From positions 587,988 to 651,987 of the forward strand of contig VFFE01006710.1 of the NCBI GenBank assembly GCA_008921705.1: a DNA stretch of 64,000 bases. Reading direction: 5' to 3'. Shown here piece by piece: positions 26,301 to 41,300 of the stretch. The stretch is from Burhinus oedicnemus. Taxonomy: Eukaryota; Chordata; Aves; Charadriiformes; Burhinidae. Under the pieces are notes generated by a model. That model was not told where the DNA came from. It saw nothing but the letters and a program-made list of their open reading frames with translations, and ran no database searches. Each line of letters begins with the position of its first letter. Positions within the stretch are counted from its first letter, which is position 1. The translations under genes and the position numbers were made by a program.

Positions 26301-29300
26301 GAAGAAAGCAGCTGAACGAAAAGTAGTGATTCTAAACTGTACACAGTGCTTGCGAGGGTCTGTTAAAACGGTCTATGCAACAGGGCAGGTAAGGGTTGTG
26401 CAATTACTTGAGACTCTGCTGCTGTGTAAAAGAAACATCCCATTGATACAACTTGATTGTATACTTCTAGTAGTCCCAGTGTATAAAACCAGATTTATTA
26501 ACTGTAAAGATACTGCTCATAACATAACTGTATCTGAAAAATCTTAAGCTGGAAGAATTTAAATATGTATCTGCAAACAAGATCCTGTTATTCCTAGTCT
26601 GAATGGTCAAAACAGTCAGGTCAAATCCCAAATTAGTGATTGCTTGCTCTTGTCATGTGCAGCACTCCGGGATACCTTACATTAGATTGTCAGTATCTCT
26701 CCCAAAGGGATTCCACTGAGCTAGGAGCTAACTTTGGGGTCAGATGATCAAATAAAGTAGTATTTGATAGGCTAGCAGTTACTTAGCTACAATCTAAGAA
26801 CATCAAGAAAGCCTGCAAATCCAAGCAATATTCCAAATCCCAGTTTTTTTATTTGACTGGAAGTACAACTGAATTCAGTGAGAGATTGGAGAACAGCATG
26901 TAAGGAAGCATCTGTTTTGCAGAATGGAAAAGTTGTGTTTAACCCATTAAGGCTAGCTTAAAGCCGACTTTGTGTAGATACTGTTAATATTCAGGGCATT
27001 TTATAGTGAGTTTCTCAATTGTGTATTAAGACATGACATCACTGGGACTAATAAAAGGTCAAAGCAATATTAAGAGTATGTGTTGCATGTGGTAGTGTGA
27101 AGGAAGCTGGTTTAACTGGCCTTTATGAAAAGGCTAGCCATTAAATAGCCAAGCAGCACTGCCAGGGGTGACTCATCCCCCTGTTTTAGACACCTGGTTT
27201 TGTTGGGAGCAACCACCTGTCTGGCAGAGCCAGCTTCTTCATTGACTGTAAGGTAAACCTAGATAACTCTAGTCTGGTGCTGAAACCTGCCTCTGTTAAC
27301 ATTGGTTTTGACATAGCTTTATATTATATTTGCTTCAAGAACACATAGTCTGTTTTGAGGAGAAAGAAAAGGAGATTGTAAGTGTTTCTTTCCACCTCTT
27401 CAGTATCCAAACTCAGTATTTTCTGATATGGGCAGTCATTTGGATGTTGGTAAAACTTTTACATAACTTAATGGAGATGTTTTGGGAAGTATCAACTTTT
27501 GCAAAGATCCCGTGCTCTGTAGCAAATACGGTAGGAATACATGGATTATATAAAACAGGTCACATGGAAGGAAGAAAGCAGTTAAGTCAATAAAACACAC
27601 CAAAAGTATTTGAAAAACAACATGAAAATGAAGCCTAGCTTTTATAGGATCTTCTGCTTGAAATGAACTGCTAAAATGTATGGAAGGAAGAAAAAACCAT
27701 TTTCTATGCTCTAGTTAAAAGATTCTCCAAGTAGACACCTTTAAAATGGCTTTTTGCACTCTGATCCAGACTGTTGATATGCTGAACTGAAAGATTCTGC
27801 TCGGGTCTTACTGAACCACTGTAAGGCTGTGTGGAAATCTCTTCACTTCTGGCTTCCACTTTTTATATGGAGCATTATGTTGCTTCAGCATCCGTTGATG
27901 GAGGCCACCCTGTTTTCTTGGCATCTTTTGCGGAGAACACTGACAGAGCAAAGCCCTACAAAATTACTTCATGCTTATTCTTTTGTTGCCTTCTCCTTTT
28001 CGTAAGGAACTGCTCAGTGGAGGAAGTATCACGGGTGAATGCTGGAAAGTTGCTGTAATGTTAAGTTCACTTTGATTTTCCTTTAAATAAAATCTTTCAC
28101 AGCTCTTTGCATATGGCTAGGCCATTTTTTACTCATTGAAGCTAGCCCGGTAGGTCAGCTGAGTTTCCCTTGAAGTGTTTGTTTTAATTAACTGAATGTC
28201 TGGCCTCTGATCCCTCTGCACAGTAGAAACTTATAATTGAGGGGACTTTAGGTGTAGGAAGGAACCTGGGAAATCTCTTCCTCCTCTTCTTTCTCAACCC
28301 CCCTGAAAAAGCCCTAACTGTTCTTTGGCTAGCTCTGCAGTACAGAAAGTATTTCTCACCTTCTCTCTATATGTTTTCCCATGGGACTTTTAAAAATGTT
28401 AGTCTGGGGCTCTTGGAGGAGGTTAATGAGCTGATTAAGGCTCTGTATCTTGCTAAAAATATTAGTTAAGCCACAACAAGTTTCAACGCTGAAGTTTATA
28501 TACAAGGCATTAAAAAGTAAAATGCAGTGTCAAGAACTTAACTGCAAGATGCTTAACTGTGAGGCATCACATTATGGCAAAGATGATGATCTGTGGTTTA
28601 GAGAAGCCCGAGTGTTTGCCCAGGTACAATTTAGTGACAAGAGATCTGACATCTCCTTTGTCTTTGCCGTCTTGCTCGCTGTACACTTACGGAGCTTGCT
28701 GACCATAGCGAAGATCTTTCTGCTTTTTGCTTTAGTTCAGATAGTTTATTTTTTTTAAACTACCAGAAAGGTAAGTTAAAAAGGTCATCTTTTCAGTTGT
28801 CCTTGTTAAAACTGTGTAAATTATATATTTTAGTTGTATGTTCTAAATCATACACTGCTAGTGCAGCCTGAAAGGATCTGAAAACACTCCTGCTGTGAGC
28901 ACACTGTAGTGCTGGAATTCATCCAAAGCAATGCTCCATAAAAGAATGGTAAATATGTCTGTGTGAGAACAGCCTACTTGGCAATGTTCAAAATGCCACT
29001 GGGTTAAAACAGAGTAACTGCAGCTTTTCAATAAAGGGAATCTGACAACTCTGCAGATAGCTGATACGGACCTGTAACCTTTCCCTTTTAGCATAGTAAG
29101 TGACCGTGGCAAGCGTTTGGTTGAATTCTTCAATGTTATTGCATGAAAAGAAATTTAAAGTAAAAGTCATCTTTATTCAGCTGGCTCTAGTATTTGCTTG
29201 GTATTTGATAACTAAAATTACAAAATTTACAGTGGCAGTAGGAGGAGCAAGAGAGTGGAGGCACGGCTGCATACTGTATTCTGTGTAGCTACTCATCATT

Positions 29301-32300
29301 CATATACATTTTCTGTTCACGCAGGTATTTCTGAATGCTATGCTAATTGGAATCATTATTCCTTTTTATTCAGACTCTCGCTGATGTTGGAATAATTCCT
29401 GGAGGTGATATGACACCAGAGGCAGCCCTAACTAAACTGTCATACACGCTCAGCAAGAGTAAGCTTAGCTGGGAGGAGAAGAGGCAGGTAAATATTTCAG
29501 TGTGACCTTGAAAGGCTTTAACTTTCTCATCTACTGTGCTAGCTTCTGCTTAGCTGAATGCCTTGAGCTTCTCCCTTGCAATTAAAAGCGATTGGTTCCA
29601 GAGCCATAATGTGTTATTTTCCTTAAGGAAAATACTGTTAGGCAAATGAACGTATGTAGATCAAGAGAGAAAAGAATTCTCTGCGTAAGTCCGGTGAAGA
29701 CCATGACCAAGCCATAAAAATGCCATCTTTAAATGGTAGCAGCCTACCTTGGATGTTTCTGTATTAAAAAAACATATGTGGATATTCATATGAGAGACAG
29801 AATCCCAACACTACTGAAGTCAGCAAAGATCTTGTCATTGATCTTAGTGCGGTAAAGATTTCATCCAAGACTCATTCACACAAAACTAATTCTGAAAATA
29901 GATATTGCCGGCAGCCTCTTCCTTTACAGCATTACTCATGACAGCGTTAGATTTTCTTTTTCTAAGAGGAGATACACTTTATGAATACATAAAAAATAGA
30001 GGATTATTCTAAGAACCAGTTGTAACTGATTTCAAAATCATAACCCCTTTAACAACATTCTTACTGTTCGCTGGTGTTTCATCAAGCCTTTTTTCCTCAA
30101 ATTATATAGCTATGTATCATGTTCCTTTTATACAAGGAACATATAGCTCTGAATTAGATAGGGAAGCAGCAGTCTGCAGGAATGCATGTGTTTCTGTACT
30201 TGTATGCAGTGAAATCATAATCCTGACACTTTGGGAGATGACATCATGATGAGTCACTCTCTAGACTTAAGCACTGCATGCACATGTGTATCTTATGATG
30301 GTGTTTTGTTTTTATTAAAACTGAAACAAATTTGATCGTTATTTCATGCTCAATATCTTCCAACCAGTAGCAACTCTTGAGGCAAACATATTTGGATACC
30401 TGTGATCATAAGTGGAGTGGCTAGAAGTACCACTTACCGTGCTTAGAAACAGTTTCAGACTCTGAGCTTTTGGTTGTTTGCTAAAGCCTGGCTCTGAAAA
30501 ATGAGAGGAGGAGGAGCTATGTGTTTTCTTCAGTGAGGATGGCAAGAACACAGTCTGTGCAAGAACATGCTTGGCAGGCGACATAAAGCTGTGTGAAGAG
30601 TAGTGGTATTGCATGTGTTTGTGTATGTACACTTCAGAAACCCAGGCTCTTCACTGATACCCCTTTGGTACACTCACTGACCCTGGAACATACATATACT
30701 AGCCTGTTTTTTTAATGCAGACTTTAATCTTCTTGCACAGAGGATTATTTGACCTGGGACAGGAGAAACTTTCCCAGCTGGCTTCCTGCCTAGGTGGGTG
30801 AGTTAAAACTTAACTGGAGATCCAGTTTGCTGAGGTGAGATAGCTGACTTACTCAGGTGAGGACTTGGTGATAGGATGTTTTAGGTACCACTGGCACAAG
30901 GTACTCCGGCATCTTCATGTGCCGCCCTTCGGAATTTGCTACGCAGTTTTTGTGTGGTGGTGCTGGCACCTCCTTTATATGGTTTGAAAAACAAAATAAT
31001 TTTTGCAATTTCTTTGAGTTAAGCGTGACTGGTTTCCTCATTTGACTCACTATACAGAACCACAAATAATTGTGTTGGCACAAATAAGGGAGCAGCGTGC
31101 TGCATTGCCTGGGCAGGAATGAGTGGTAGAGACCAGGAGAAGAAGAAAGCCTGGAAATATGTTGTCTGTGGCAATATCTTCAGCTAAACATATCACCAAA
31201 CAATAGTCTCCCAAGAGACGGAAGCTCTCCTGAAGCTGGCGTGGTTATTTTAGGATTCTCTTTCAACACGAAGAAGCAAGGAATGTGCCCCCAGACACAT
31301 GCAAATGGCTGCAGAGCTGGTAGGACTGAGTAAGGCATGTAGGGCTCTGCACTGGGTGCATTTGGCACAGATGCCAATTGCTAAGGTTACCTGTGCAAAC
31401 CAGTGATCTCAACCTGTCAAACTCCAGAAGTGTGCCAAAGCAGTTGGTATCCTCTGAGTTATAGTTATATGGGACTCTTCCAGCAGACAGCTACAGTGTT
31501 GTCAGTGCTTGGAGTTTGGTTTTTTTTTAATAAAGGCATGCCTAGACATAAGTAAACCTGGGGCATTCCTCCTTCCAACATCGCATCTGTTTCTTGCAAA
31601 CTTTCACAATCCTGCTTTTTAAAATTTTAATTGAAATAACTGTGTGCTTTATAGCTGCATCAGCAACCTTTCGTGAAAGACTGCCAGTATGTAAAATTGT
31701 CAGAATTGAGGAAACCAGTTGCTTTTTCTTAATGACTGGCTTCTCTCTCTCTCTCTCTCTGTTCTCCAGATTTCCCAGAACCTGTCTTTTGGAGTATTTT
31801 CTTTTCTTTATTGCCATGTTCAAGCACTTTTTACACATGAATTGGCTGACCATTTTTTGTTTCTTTTTTTTTTCCCCCTGGTTGTATTGGATGCACTCAT
31901 CCTACAAACTGTTACATGTCTGCTTTAATATTGAATGACTAGTACTACTGTAGACCCTCTGTATTCAAAGCTGGCTCTATGGCCAAATTTTAACAAAATT
32001 GGGGCTAATGGAACTGTTTGAAAATCCATTGAAATACATGACCGTCCACAGGCAGCAGTGGGCTGTTTTGAGGCCTCCATACACAGTCTGTGTAGGAGTA
32101 CTGAGGTTTGAGAATGCTGGCAAAAGGCAGCATTTCAGAATATTCTGGTCTTCAGCCTCACTCTGCTAATTACTCACTATCTTTGTGTTTTTAAGTAAGC
32201 TGCAGCTTACCCCACTAGGGAACTTTTGTCTGCATACTCTAAAAATCGGGATCTTTTGTTATGTGCTTATTTTGGTTTCTTTGCTTTGGAAGAAAGTTTT

Positions 32301-35300
32301 ATTTGCCTGTCCCTTTTTTTTCACCCCTTTGTCTTTTTAAACTTGCAATCTTCATGGGACAGTAACTATTTCTTTAATCTTTTGTCTGCATTCAATTAGT
32401 TTCTATAATTCCTCCAAACAATTTACTAACTTGATCCTAAGGTTTTTTATTAGACTACTACCATATTTTTCCTCTGCTAACAAAGGATTTGATTGCTTGC
32501 TTTTCAGATGCTGAGTGAGAATCTAAGAGGAGAAATGACTGTTGTACCCACAGGAGCCAAGATCTCTCTGAGAGATAGCAAGTTTATTCAAGTGATTGCC
32601 AAATCACTAAGTATCAGCAGCAAGGAGGTATATACTTAAATATTTAAAATTGAACTCATGTAAAGCTGTAAACTCAGTTAAATGAGCCTCACTTAAAGAT
32701 AAACAGTAAAGCTGAAAGAAAAATGGAACACTGGAGTTTTTATATGATTTTTTTAGTACTGAGTGTCCCAGCTAACCAGTTGGGTTAGGGAGAAAGGACA
32801 CAATGACAAGCATAACATTAAAATGTTTTTAATTAAAAACATACTAACTTTTTTTTCTCTCTTTGTAGCCCCATCTTGAGTTTATTTTCTTGGCTGGCTG
32901 GTTGCAATAACAAGCCTTAGACAGTTGCTGTAATTCAGGGTATCAATGATATGAAAAAGTGCTTTGTATTTTTGTGGTCAAATGTATTGACAGTTTGGAG
33001 CAATCCAAATAATAATGGGTAAAACAGCTTAATTGTACATGCAGTCATAGAAGGCTGATACTAAGGAAGCACTACACAAGTGTAATTTGTGGTGTTTAGT
33101 ATTAGTACCTGCCAATTGGAAAATCAGAAAATATGGTATTCGTTGTAAGATACAAGTATTTGCTTTTCTGTTGGCTTGGATGCAGGGAAGATGGGATTTT
33201 TAGTAGCTAATGAATACTGAATATATGGTTCTTCTTTAGTAAGCCTGAGAAATGGGAAGATATTTAGGGGGCCTACAGGGATTGTCAGTGGAGGTTTGGA
33301 AGTACAGGTTACACAAATATCTGAGGAAAAAAGTTGATCCAGTCTTGAGGAGACTGGACTATATGGTCTTTTCCAATTCCTACCAGTGCTGTTTCTCTTA
33401 CTTTACTGATGTGTAACTATGGCAGTACATAGATGGTAATTAGTGCAGGCACCTTAAATTGTATATATAGGTATCAGGTAATTGTAGTGTTGCCAGGGAG
33501 GAATATAAATCTTCATGGATGTGAGACCAACAAAATGTAAAATAAACATGAGACTTCTTTCCTTCCAAGAACTAAATGCTACCATTTTCAAATAACCAAA
33601 TGACTAATTTGGAAACTTTACATGAAAGCAAGGACAGTGTTTTTATGGCTCGGACATCAATCATATTAGAGGTGAGGCTGATATTAAATGTTTAATTTTA
33701 TTTGTTTCTTAGGAGTCAGAAGCCGTAAGAGATGCATTAATTCCACCTTTGGCTTGTGCTGCAGCTAAACTGGGTGACATAGACGCACTAAAAGCCATAG
33801 CAGAAATGGTAATGTAAAATTAACAGTTTCTACAAAACACGAATTTTTAACACAGAGCTGTAAATGATGGGAGGAAGCCATGCTCACTGGGAAGCAACTA
33901 CCTAAGTCTCAGAATCAAAGTGCTTTGACTAATACAATTGGTTTCTAGGCGTCTCAGTCTTTGCCTTTCAAAACTGGTATGGTCTTTCCCCTATCTGGTT
34001 CTCAGCTGTTTACATTTTCTTTTGAACTGTGAAAGTACTGTGAAGGTAGATTAAAATGCAAGTTCTTATCTGCCAACTTTGGAACTCTTTAAAATGGTTT
34101 GTGCTGTTTTCTTTCGCTTAACTTTCTTTATGCATATTCATAGTATCCAGCTTTTGGATGTAAATCTATCATGATTAAAAAAAAAAGAACTTGAAAATTA
34201 TCTTTAAGCAAAACACAGTGCAGTACTAATTCAGGATTTTTGGTTCTCCCCATAGCTCTAGTTTGGCTTATACCTGGAAAAAGAAACAGGCATTTCCCTG
34301 TATCATCTTCTACACCTCTTTTTTTTTCCTCTTTGCCTGGGTTTACCCTACTCTTGAGACTTTGATAATGGGACTCGAGAAAGGATAAATATATCTTGAA
34401 AATAACAATAAACTAAGGCAAGCAAAATTAGACTACGGGCACAAAGCTTCTGTATGGTGTACGGCAATAAAGAGCATATCTGAAGGGGCTGTAATGAGAA
34501 TATGTGGAGGGGGGGAACATGCAGAAGGTGGAATAAATATCTTTATTGGTGCTAAAACAATGCTACAAATGCAACTGAAGTAAGTTGGACAAGCTTAACA
34601 TTTTGGTGGCAGAATTAAAATGTGGTATATGCCTCTACTGTTGTACCAACAACTTAATGTGCAGCCATTATCTTTTCAGCATGTGAAGGATCTATCCTTT
34701 TGTAGGGTGGAAACTTGAGCTGTGGAGACTATGATGGCCGAACTCCACTTCATATTGCAGCCTCTGAAGGGCATTTACCATTAGTTGAGTATTTGTTGAC
34801 ATCTGGCGCAACTGTTTATGCTAGAGACAGATACGGATCTACCCCACTGCTGAATGCAATCAAGTTCAGGTAACAAAATAATTTATACACCACTGTATGT
34901 AAAGTTTATAAACCTTCTATCATTTCGTATTTAAAGTCCATCACTGTGTTTTGTCTTGTTTTGTCTCAGCAGTCATGTCTAAATGACAGCAGTTAAAATA
35001 ACACAAACCAGCTTAATTTCAAAGGATGTGAATAGCCTAAATTAAAAAAAAAAATTTAAATAATATGAAAAGAAAGCAAACAACTTGGTATGCATGCAGA
35101 ATTTTAGCATATTGCTGCCTTCCTGCCAAGACTTTGTCCGTAATTTCAGGACTCCACTCTTTGTTATGAGGCTGCCTTATAAAACAGAGGCAAACTGATC
35201 ACTCCTTTTGACTGTCAGAAGTGAGAGTGCAGGACCAAGGGCTATCTGTTTTCTTTCTGCCCTCCCCTTTCTCATCAAGACCAGACTGTTTCAGTTGGCA

Positions 35301-38300
35301 CAAAATATACCGGTAGGTTGACATGTTTTAATCTTTCCCTTTCACCAGTGCTTTCCTGAGTGTCTTGCTGGGTGACTGGTTTTTTTTGATTTTTCCCTTC
35401 CACCCACTCATAATTTATGGGATGGCTGCATGGCTCTGCCTGCTTTGTGGATTTCCTCTTCCTGTTTTTCTGGATGTCAGTAGTTCTTGAATGGTAGTCA
35501 CGGACTGGTCTTTTCCATGCTGTATAGTCCTCAGGAATGGCCACAGCACAGAATATAAAAGTTATCAGATATCAAAATTTAATTTTAAACAGTTTATATA
35601 GCCTGAGGATTCATAGAGCCATTGGTCTTCTAACGTGTTAGAAGCTGCATGCCCTAATCTCTTCTTGTTTCTTTGATCCACTTTCAGCTCCTTATCTCAT
35701 ATTTGGTTGGTATGATTGCAGGAGAGAAGCTTTTTTTCTGTAAAGGAGCTTGGAGTGATAGACTTTTCTTGGTTTTCATGGATGTCTGTCCCCAAATACT
35801 CCTGCGGCTTTCTAATGTTGACAAGTTCACCTGGTCTGTCAGGCTGGAGTTAGCTCCCTGGGAGGTCTGACAGTCCTGGTTTTGCATTGGCTGCAGGAAT
35901 AACTTGAAGGCTCTTTCTGTCTGAAAGACCAGATGTAGGAAACTCAACAGGCTCTATTAAATTGAGACTTGAAGTCCTGTGTGGCCACACTGTGCTATTG
36001 CCATACCTACTGCATGGTTCCCTATGGCTTTGTAGTTGTTGCTTTATCTTATGAATATATAAGCCCTTCCGTGGCAAACCCTTAAAGTCTTAAAGCAAAA
36101 ACAAGCCCAACAGCAAATCAAACAAATAACCTCGCAGTTGAATAGAGGTGGCTCTGGTCCAATGTGAGAAAATGCTAAAGCATTAGATACCATTAGATGT
36201 TCCTGCAAATCAGGCACCTACTTTTTTTACCACACCCATCCACCGCCTGAGGAATTTCACATGAGCTTGTTGTTTGGATTCCTTAGCATTGCCACTCCTA
36301 TATTAGACTCCTACTATGACTCTTAAGCTCTTTAAAACTGCACACCCATTTTGATACAGGGAATTGTAAAAGGAAACTGGACCATAACCATTTTCAGTTT
36401 CTCTTTTTATTTCTACTGTGGGAATGAGAGGAAGAGTTGACTTAAAACTAATCTCATAAATGTGTATTTATGATCTGCTGTGTACTGGCATGGCATTTCA
36501 CACTGATAAGCACATAAAGGAGAATGGTAAAGATCAGACAGCTCTATATATGCGTAATTAGATACCCACTAAAAAGATTCCTGCTACAGAAATATTTAAA
36601 TTCTATTTATGAAACAGTTGCGTGCTGAAAGTGAAGAGATTATCCTGATGCAGTGTACAAAGTGGCAGAGAGGGAAGGGGGAAAACTGATCATAATGAGC
36701 AATCAATGCTTTAAACTTTAATATTGTAACTTTCTCAATTTTACTGAATATTGCATCAGCTTAATCCCATTTTCTGAGAATTATTATTTGTTTAATTGGC
36801 ATTTAACTGTAGTACAGTATCCACTCATCTTAAAAACAGCTTTCTTCCAGTTTTTTATGTCACATTTCTCAGTGGCTTGCCCTTTAACCTAGCATGCAAA
36901 CCTATATAATGATGACTGATTTATCTTCTCCGTTTAAAAATTTGTAAAGATGATCAGAAGTTATGCCTCTTCTTAAAAGCTTCTTAACATAGCACTGTCA
37001 GCTGGTAGACTAGCAACTTGATCTATATCAATGACAGTCTCTTGAATTCTTTGACTTTAAGTGACTCTTTCTTTGTTTCTTTAGATGGTAAAATGTGGAG
37101 TCCCTTTCTAAATAAGAAATTAAACTACTGCATTTCCGCTTTTCCATTTGTAACTCTGCAATTTGCATGTAGTCTCATTCACTTTATGCATGAAGCTAAA
37201 CAGACCACTGTTAATTTAGGCCAGTTGCTTGACATATCAAAATTAGTAGCATTCCTTTAATTTCTTAAAGTACCCTCAAGGGATAATTCATTTTCAAAAC
37301 AATAGAATAATATTTTTTTAATAACAGAAACTCTCTCAGCAGGAAAATGTCTTGAATAAAAATTGTGTATATTTTATGTAGTAAAAGCACTTCCATTTAC
37401 TTGTAGTGCAGTGGTAAAAGGTTGAAAATGGGGTGTTGCTCATACAGTGCTGTGAGAACATCAGATTAGAGGCAGTAAAATTACCTCCCACGTAAATATG
37501 AATTTAAATACTTGATATTTTGCAAGGTTACATTTACATTACTTCAGGAAATCTAAGGCAGAGTGAAAATCTAACCACCACTGACTCCAGAAGTGCACTG
37601 AAGCCTGTCCTTACAGTATTTGAGCATAAAATTCCTACTGATACCATGCAGAAAACCGAACAAGTGAAACTAAGCTGATCCTGCCATAACCATTCCAGTT
37701 GCTAGGGGAGCAAGCATTAAAAAGAATGAAGCCAGTCAAGTTTGGATATACATTACACCTGCATTTCTTTAAAGAGAGTTGGTGGAAGGTGTGCACCCTA
37801 AGGCCCCAATCCTGCAAACTCTTACATGCGTGTTAATTTCATATGTGTGATTCATCCCTTTTGAAGTTGATTCACTTTTAGGAAGTGTCTGCCAAGTTAA
37901 GGCCTAAGATGATACGTACTGTACAGCACCTTGATTACTGTGAATCCAGAGCCCTTGTGAACTGGTAAGAGTTCGGATGTCTTTATCTGGAACTCAAACT
38001 TCACTCATAGCCGCGAATGTTGAAGACCACACTGAATCATTTCTTTTTGCTCTTGATCCATTAAAATATAAGTATACATTGGGGTTTTTTATCTCCAGTG
38101 GTATCAATAATTGAATCTAGCAGGGGGGAGACGCTAGAAACAGTTTTTGTCTATTTGTTTTTTCCTTCAGAGAGCAGATGAATGACAGTGGTAGTATCAA
38201 AAGGCTGACTTAAGTAACATATGCAAAATAGCATTGTTTCTATAGGCTATGTCTGACGAAGAGCCATGGTTTGGTAACAAAGAGCCCGAATTAAAGGGAG

Positions 38301-41300
38301 AGTCAGGAACAGTTTGCAGGTGACAGTAGCTCCTCATGGTTTTGCTTCTCAGATGGCGCTAGACTGGACAAGCAGCTGTGCACCCGAGGCTAACATAGTG
38401 ATGTTGGCCTTCCCTCTACACTTTGAACTTTCATTGTCCAGCAGTTGCTCTGCTCTTGGGTTTGTGCTGTCACCTTAGAACAGGAATTGCCTTTGAACAG
38501 TTCCCAAGAAGTTCATGGCTCATGACATCAGCTGAACTTCAGATCAGCTAAACTGTGACCCTTGTGAGGCTTTTGTAAAGCTGCAGGAGAGGAGCACTTA
38601 AAGAACCAGCTTCTAAAGGCAAATACCTCTCATGCATAAGACATAACAGTATCAGAAAATTCACAGCCAGCCTCTTGAAATACGAATAATGCTCTTGTGG
38701 TAGGTACAAGATAGAAGAAGTGGTACTCTGGATAGGGCTTAAGTATCTGCAGAATGTAGATACCGTTTGGATGCAAGTAGGAACAAGCTGTAGTGCAGCT
38801 TACCTCCCGCATAGTTTCCATGTTGAGTGATGGGAATGCAAGAGGTGGTCCATTAGCTTTCTTGGATGGATCGGCTCTTCATAGTCACAGTCCTAAATTT
38901 AACACTTTTAGGTTGCAAGTTACTATTTGTCCCTATTCTTCCTCTCGCTTACCCTTCCCTTAACAAGCAGTGGTATACAAGACCTCCTCTTCTTCCCACC
39001 ATACCAAGAAACATGATTTTGCATGATTCTCAGTCATCAGACACTGTACTTTTATGTAGAAATGTTTTATTGTAAGCATGTATTGTAAACACTGTTAGTT
39101 TCAATGCTTAAAGATTTATTTCAAACCACTTTTTTTCTTAATTTAAATTTGCTCTATTAAACGTGTGGGGTAAATGCCCCCAAATCTGTCTGTATCAAAG
39201 ATTTATGGAGTCTCACTCATAGTAATAGCTGTGTGGCGTAGGTAGGACATGAAGTGCTTTCTGGAGGGAATCTCTCTACCAGTGAGGACTAAATAGTTAC
39301 AATAGGGGAAAAGAGAAGCCTAGCTCTTCGTTGTAATGCAGAGATACAGACTTCATAGGGGGAGCACATTGAGGGAAGATACCACACAACATTACATGCT
39401 TTTCTGCCTTTTATGTTTTAGTGCTGTCCTGTAGCAAAGTTTTTATTTTAAAAAGCGCTTGTTTAATGCTGTGATTTTGAGTATAAGGTGGGAAACGAGG
39501 AATACTCCAGGGCAGTTGTTGGAGAGTAAGCAGGCACTCCCCATGTTCAGTTCTGCACCCAATGTAAGCTTGAGTGAACAAACATGTTCTACTTTAATCT
39601 ATTTTAGGTCAATTTTTTTTTCAGCTAATTACTGTTCTGCTTAAGGCTGAACTAAAAATTTCATACATGTAGAATTCATTCTTCACCACAGACTGAAAAA
39701 TGAGAAGCCGTGCTATTATTTGCTGGCTCAAGGAGATGCTTGTGGATGACTAGCCATGTTGTAAGGGACCCACCTGAGAAAATATTTTAAATAACTGAAC
39801 AAACTTGTGGCATGTGCTGTTCCAGCAATGCTTTGCCACGAAACAAAAAAAGATAGTTTTCTTTTTTTTGGGGGGGAGGCTGTCAATTGAAACAAAGTAA
39901 AATTTAAATAAATCTGCCTGGTAGGTTAAATAACCTATGTTTGGAAAAGCAAAATGATTCATATAGCATGTGTACAGTTCTTTGTTTAGTTTATAAATTA
40001 AGATATATATGAAACATATAAGCTTACATAGGCTTAATATGGATAACTGGAAAGTAACTTCCCATTCAAGATGGAGTTTCCTAAAAAGAAGCAGAGGGAT
40101 TAGATAAGCAGTTTAGTCCAGTTGTAAAATGGAAAGGCCCATGGCTACCTCCAAGAAAATGCAAGTGATTAAGCAGAATGTGTATGTGAGCTTATTTTTT
40201 ATTTTTAATAAATAGAGGAGTTTTTAGGTAATGGGTTGTGATAGCCCATATATTTCCTATTACAATGATATGCCTAACTATTTTGAAGTGTTATGGTACA
40301 ACTTGCTTAAAAGAGGAACTATGAAACTGATCTATTCCTGATCTACTGGTGTCATTGTGCTCTTTCTGGAGAAAAAAACTGTGTTTGGATTTGTAAACTA
40401 GATAATTTGTTTAGCAGAGGAGCACGCTGTCACCTTTTCAAACTGACTTCTAAACCTTTCACTAGGTCACTTGTAAAAAACATATTTTACAGATTTTTCA
40501 TCTGTCATGTTATTTTCTACCCACAGTACCTTTAGAAACCAGCCTTTTCCATAGACTTTCTCAAGCATCTGACTAAGGTATAGGAGTTGTTTAAATATCT
40601 ATTTGTCCCTTTATCTCAAAGGAAAGGACAAGGAAGACCTCCTAAAGACTCCAGGTGGAAATAAATAATAAAGGTATTGGGAGGAGGGGGTTAGGAAAAG
40701 ATGTGCTTTTGTGGGAAGTTCCTAAGAATACTTATCACAATTTTGAAGCCCCAAAAACCTGATTAGCTTCTACATTAACCTAAATATTCATTGCTTATCT
40801 GCAAGACACATATTTTATTTAAGACTGATATATATGGGCATTGTAGTCTGTAAAATACAGGAATGATGCTATGTAATAAATGTCCTCACTGTTGGCATGT
40901 ATTTCAATCACTAATATTTCAAGTGTTAAACTAAGCTAGCACTACGCTAAAGAAAATAAAAATTCTTTGAAGAGAAAGGGATGCATCCCTTTCATTTTCG
41001 GAGCTGAACTTAACACTTCCATGAGCTTAGTACGTGAATGATTTTTTGATAGGAAGGGCAGATCTGTTTACTACATTTGTTACCTTGGAGAAGATTCATT
41101 GGTTCTGTGATGGTGGTGAATATCATATAAGAACTTTCACTGACTGTTTGTGTATATGAGTAATGCTGGATTTAGGGAAGAAAACTTACCAGTTGAAACA
41201 TTTTCTCTGTTTTTTCTATTCCTTTCATAAAGGCACATACAAGTGATTAATTTGTTACGAGAAACGGGAGCACACCTTTCACATCATGACTTGGAGAACA

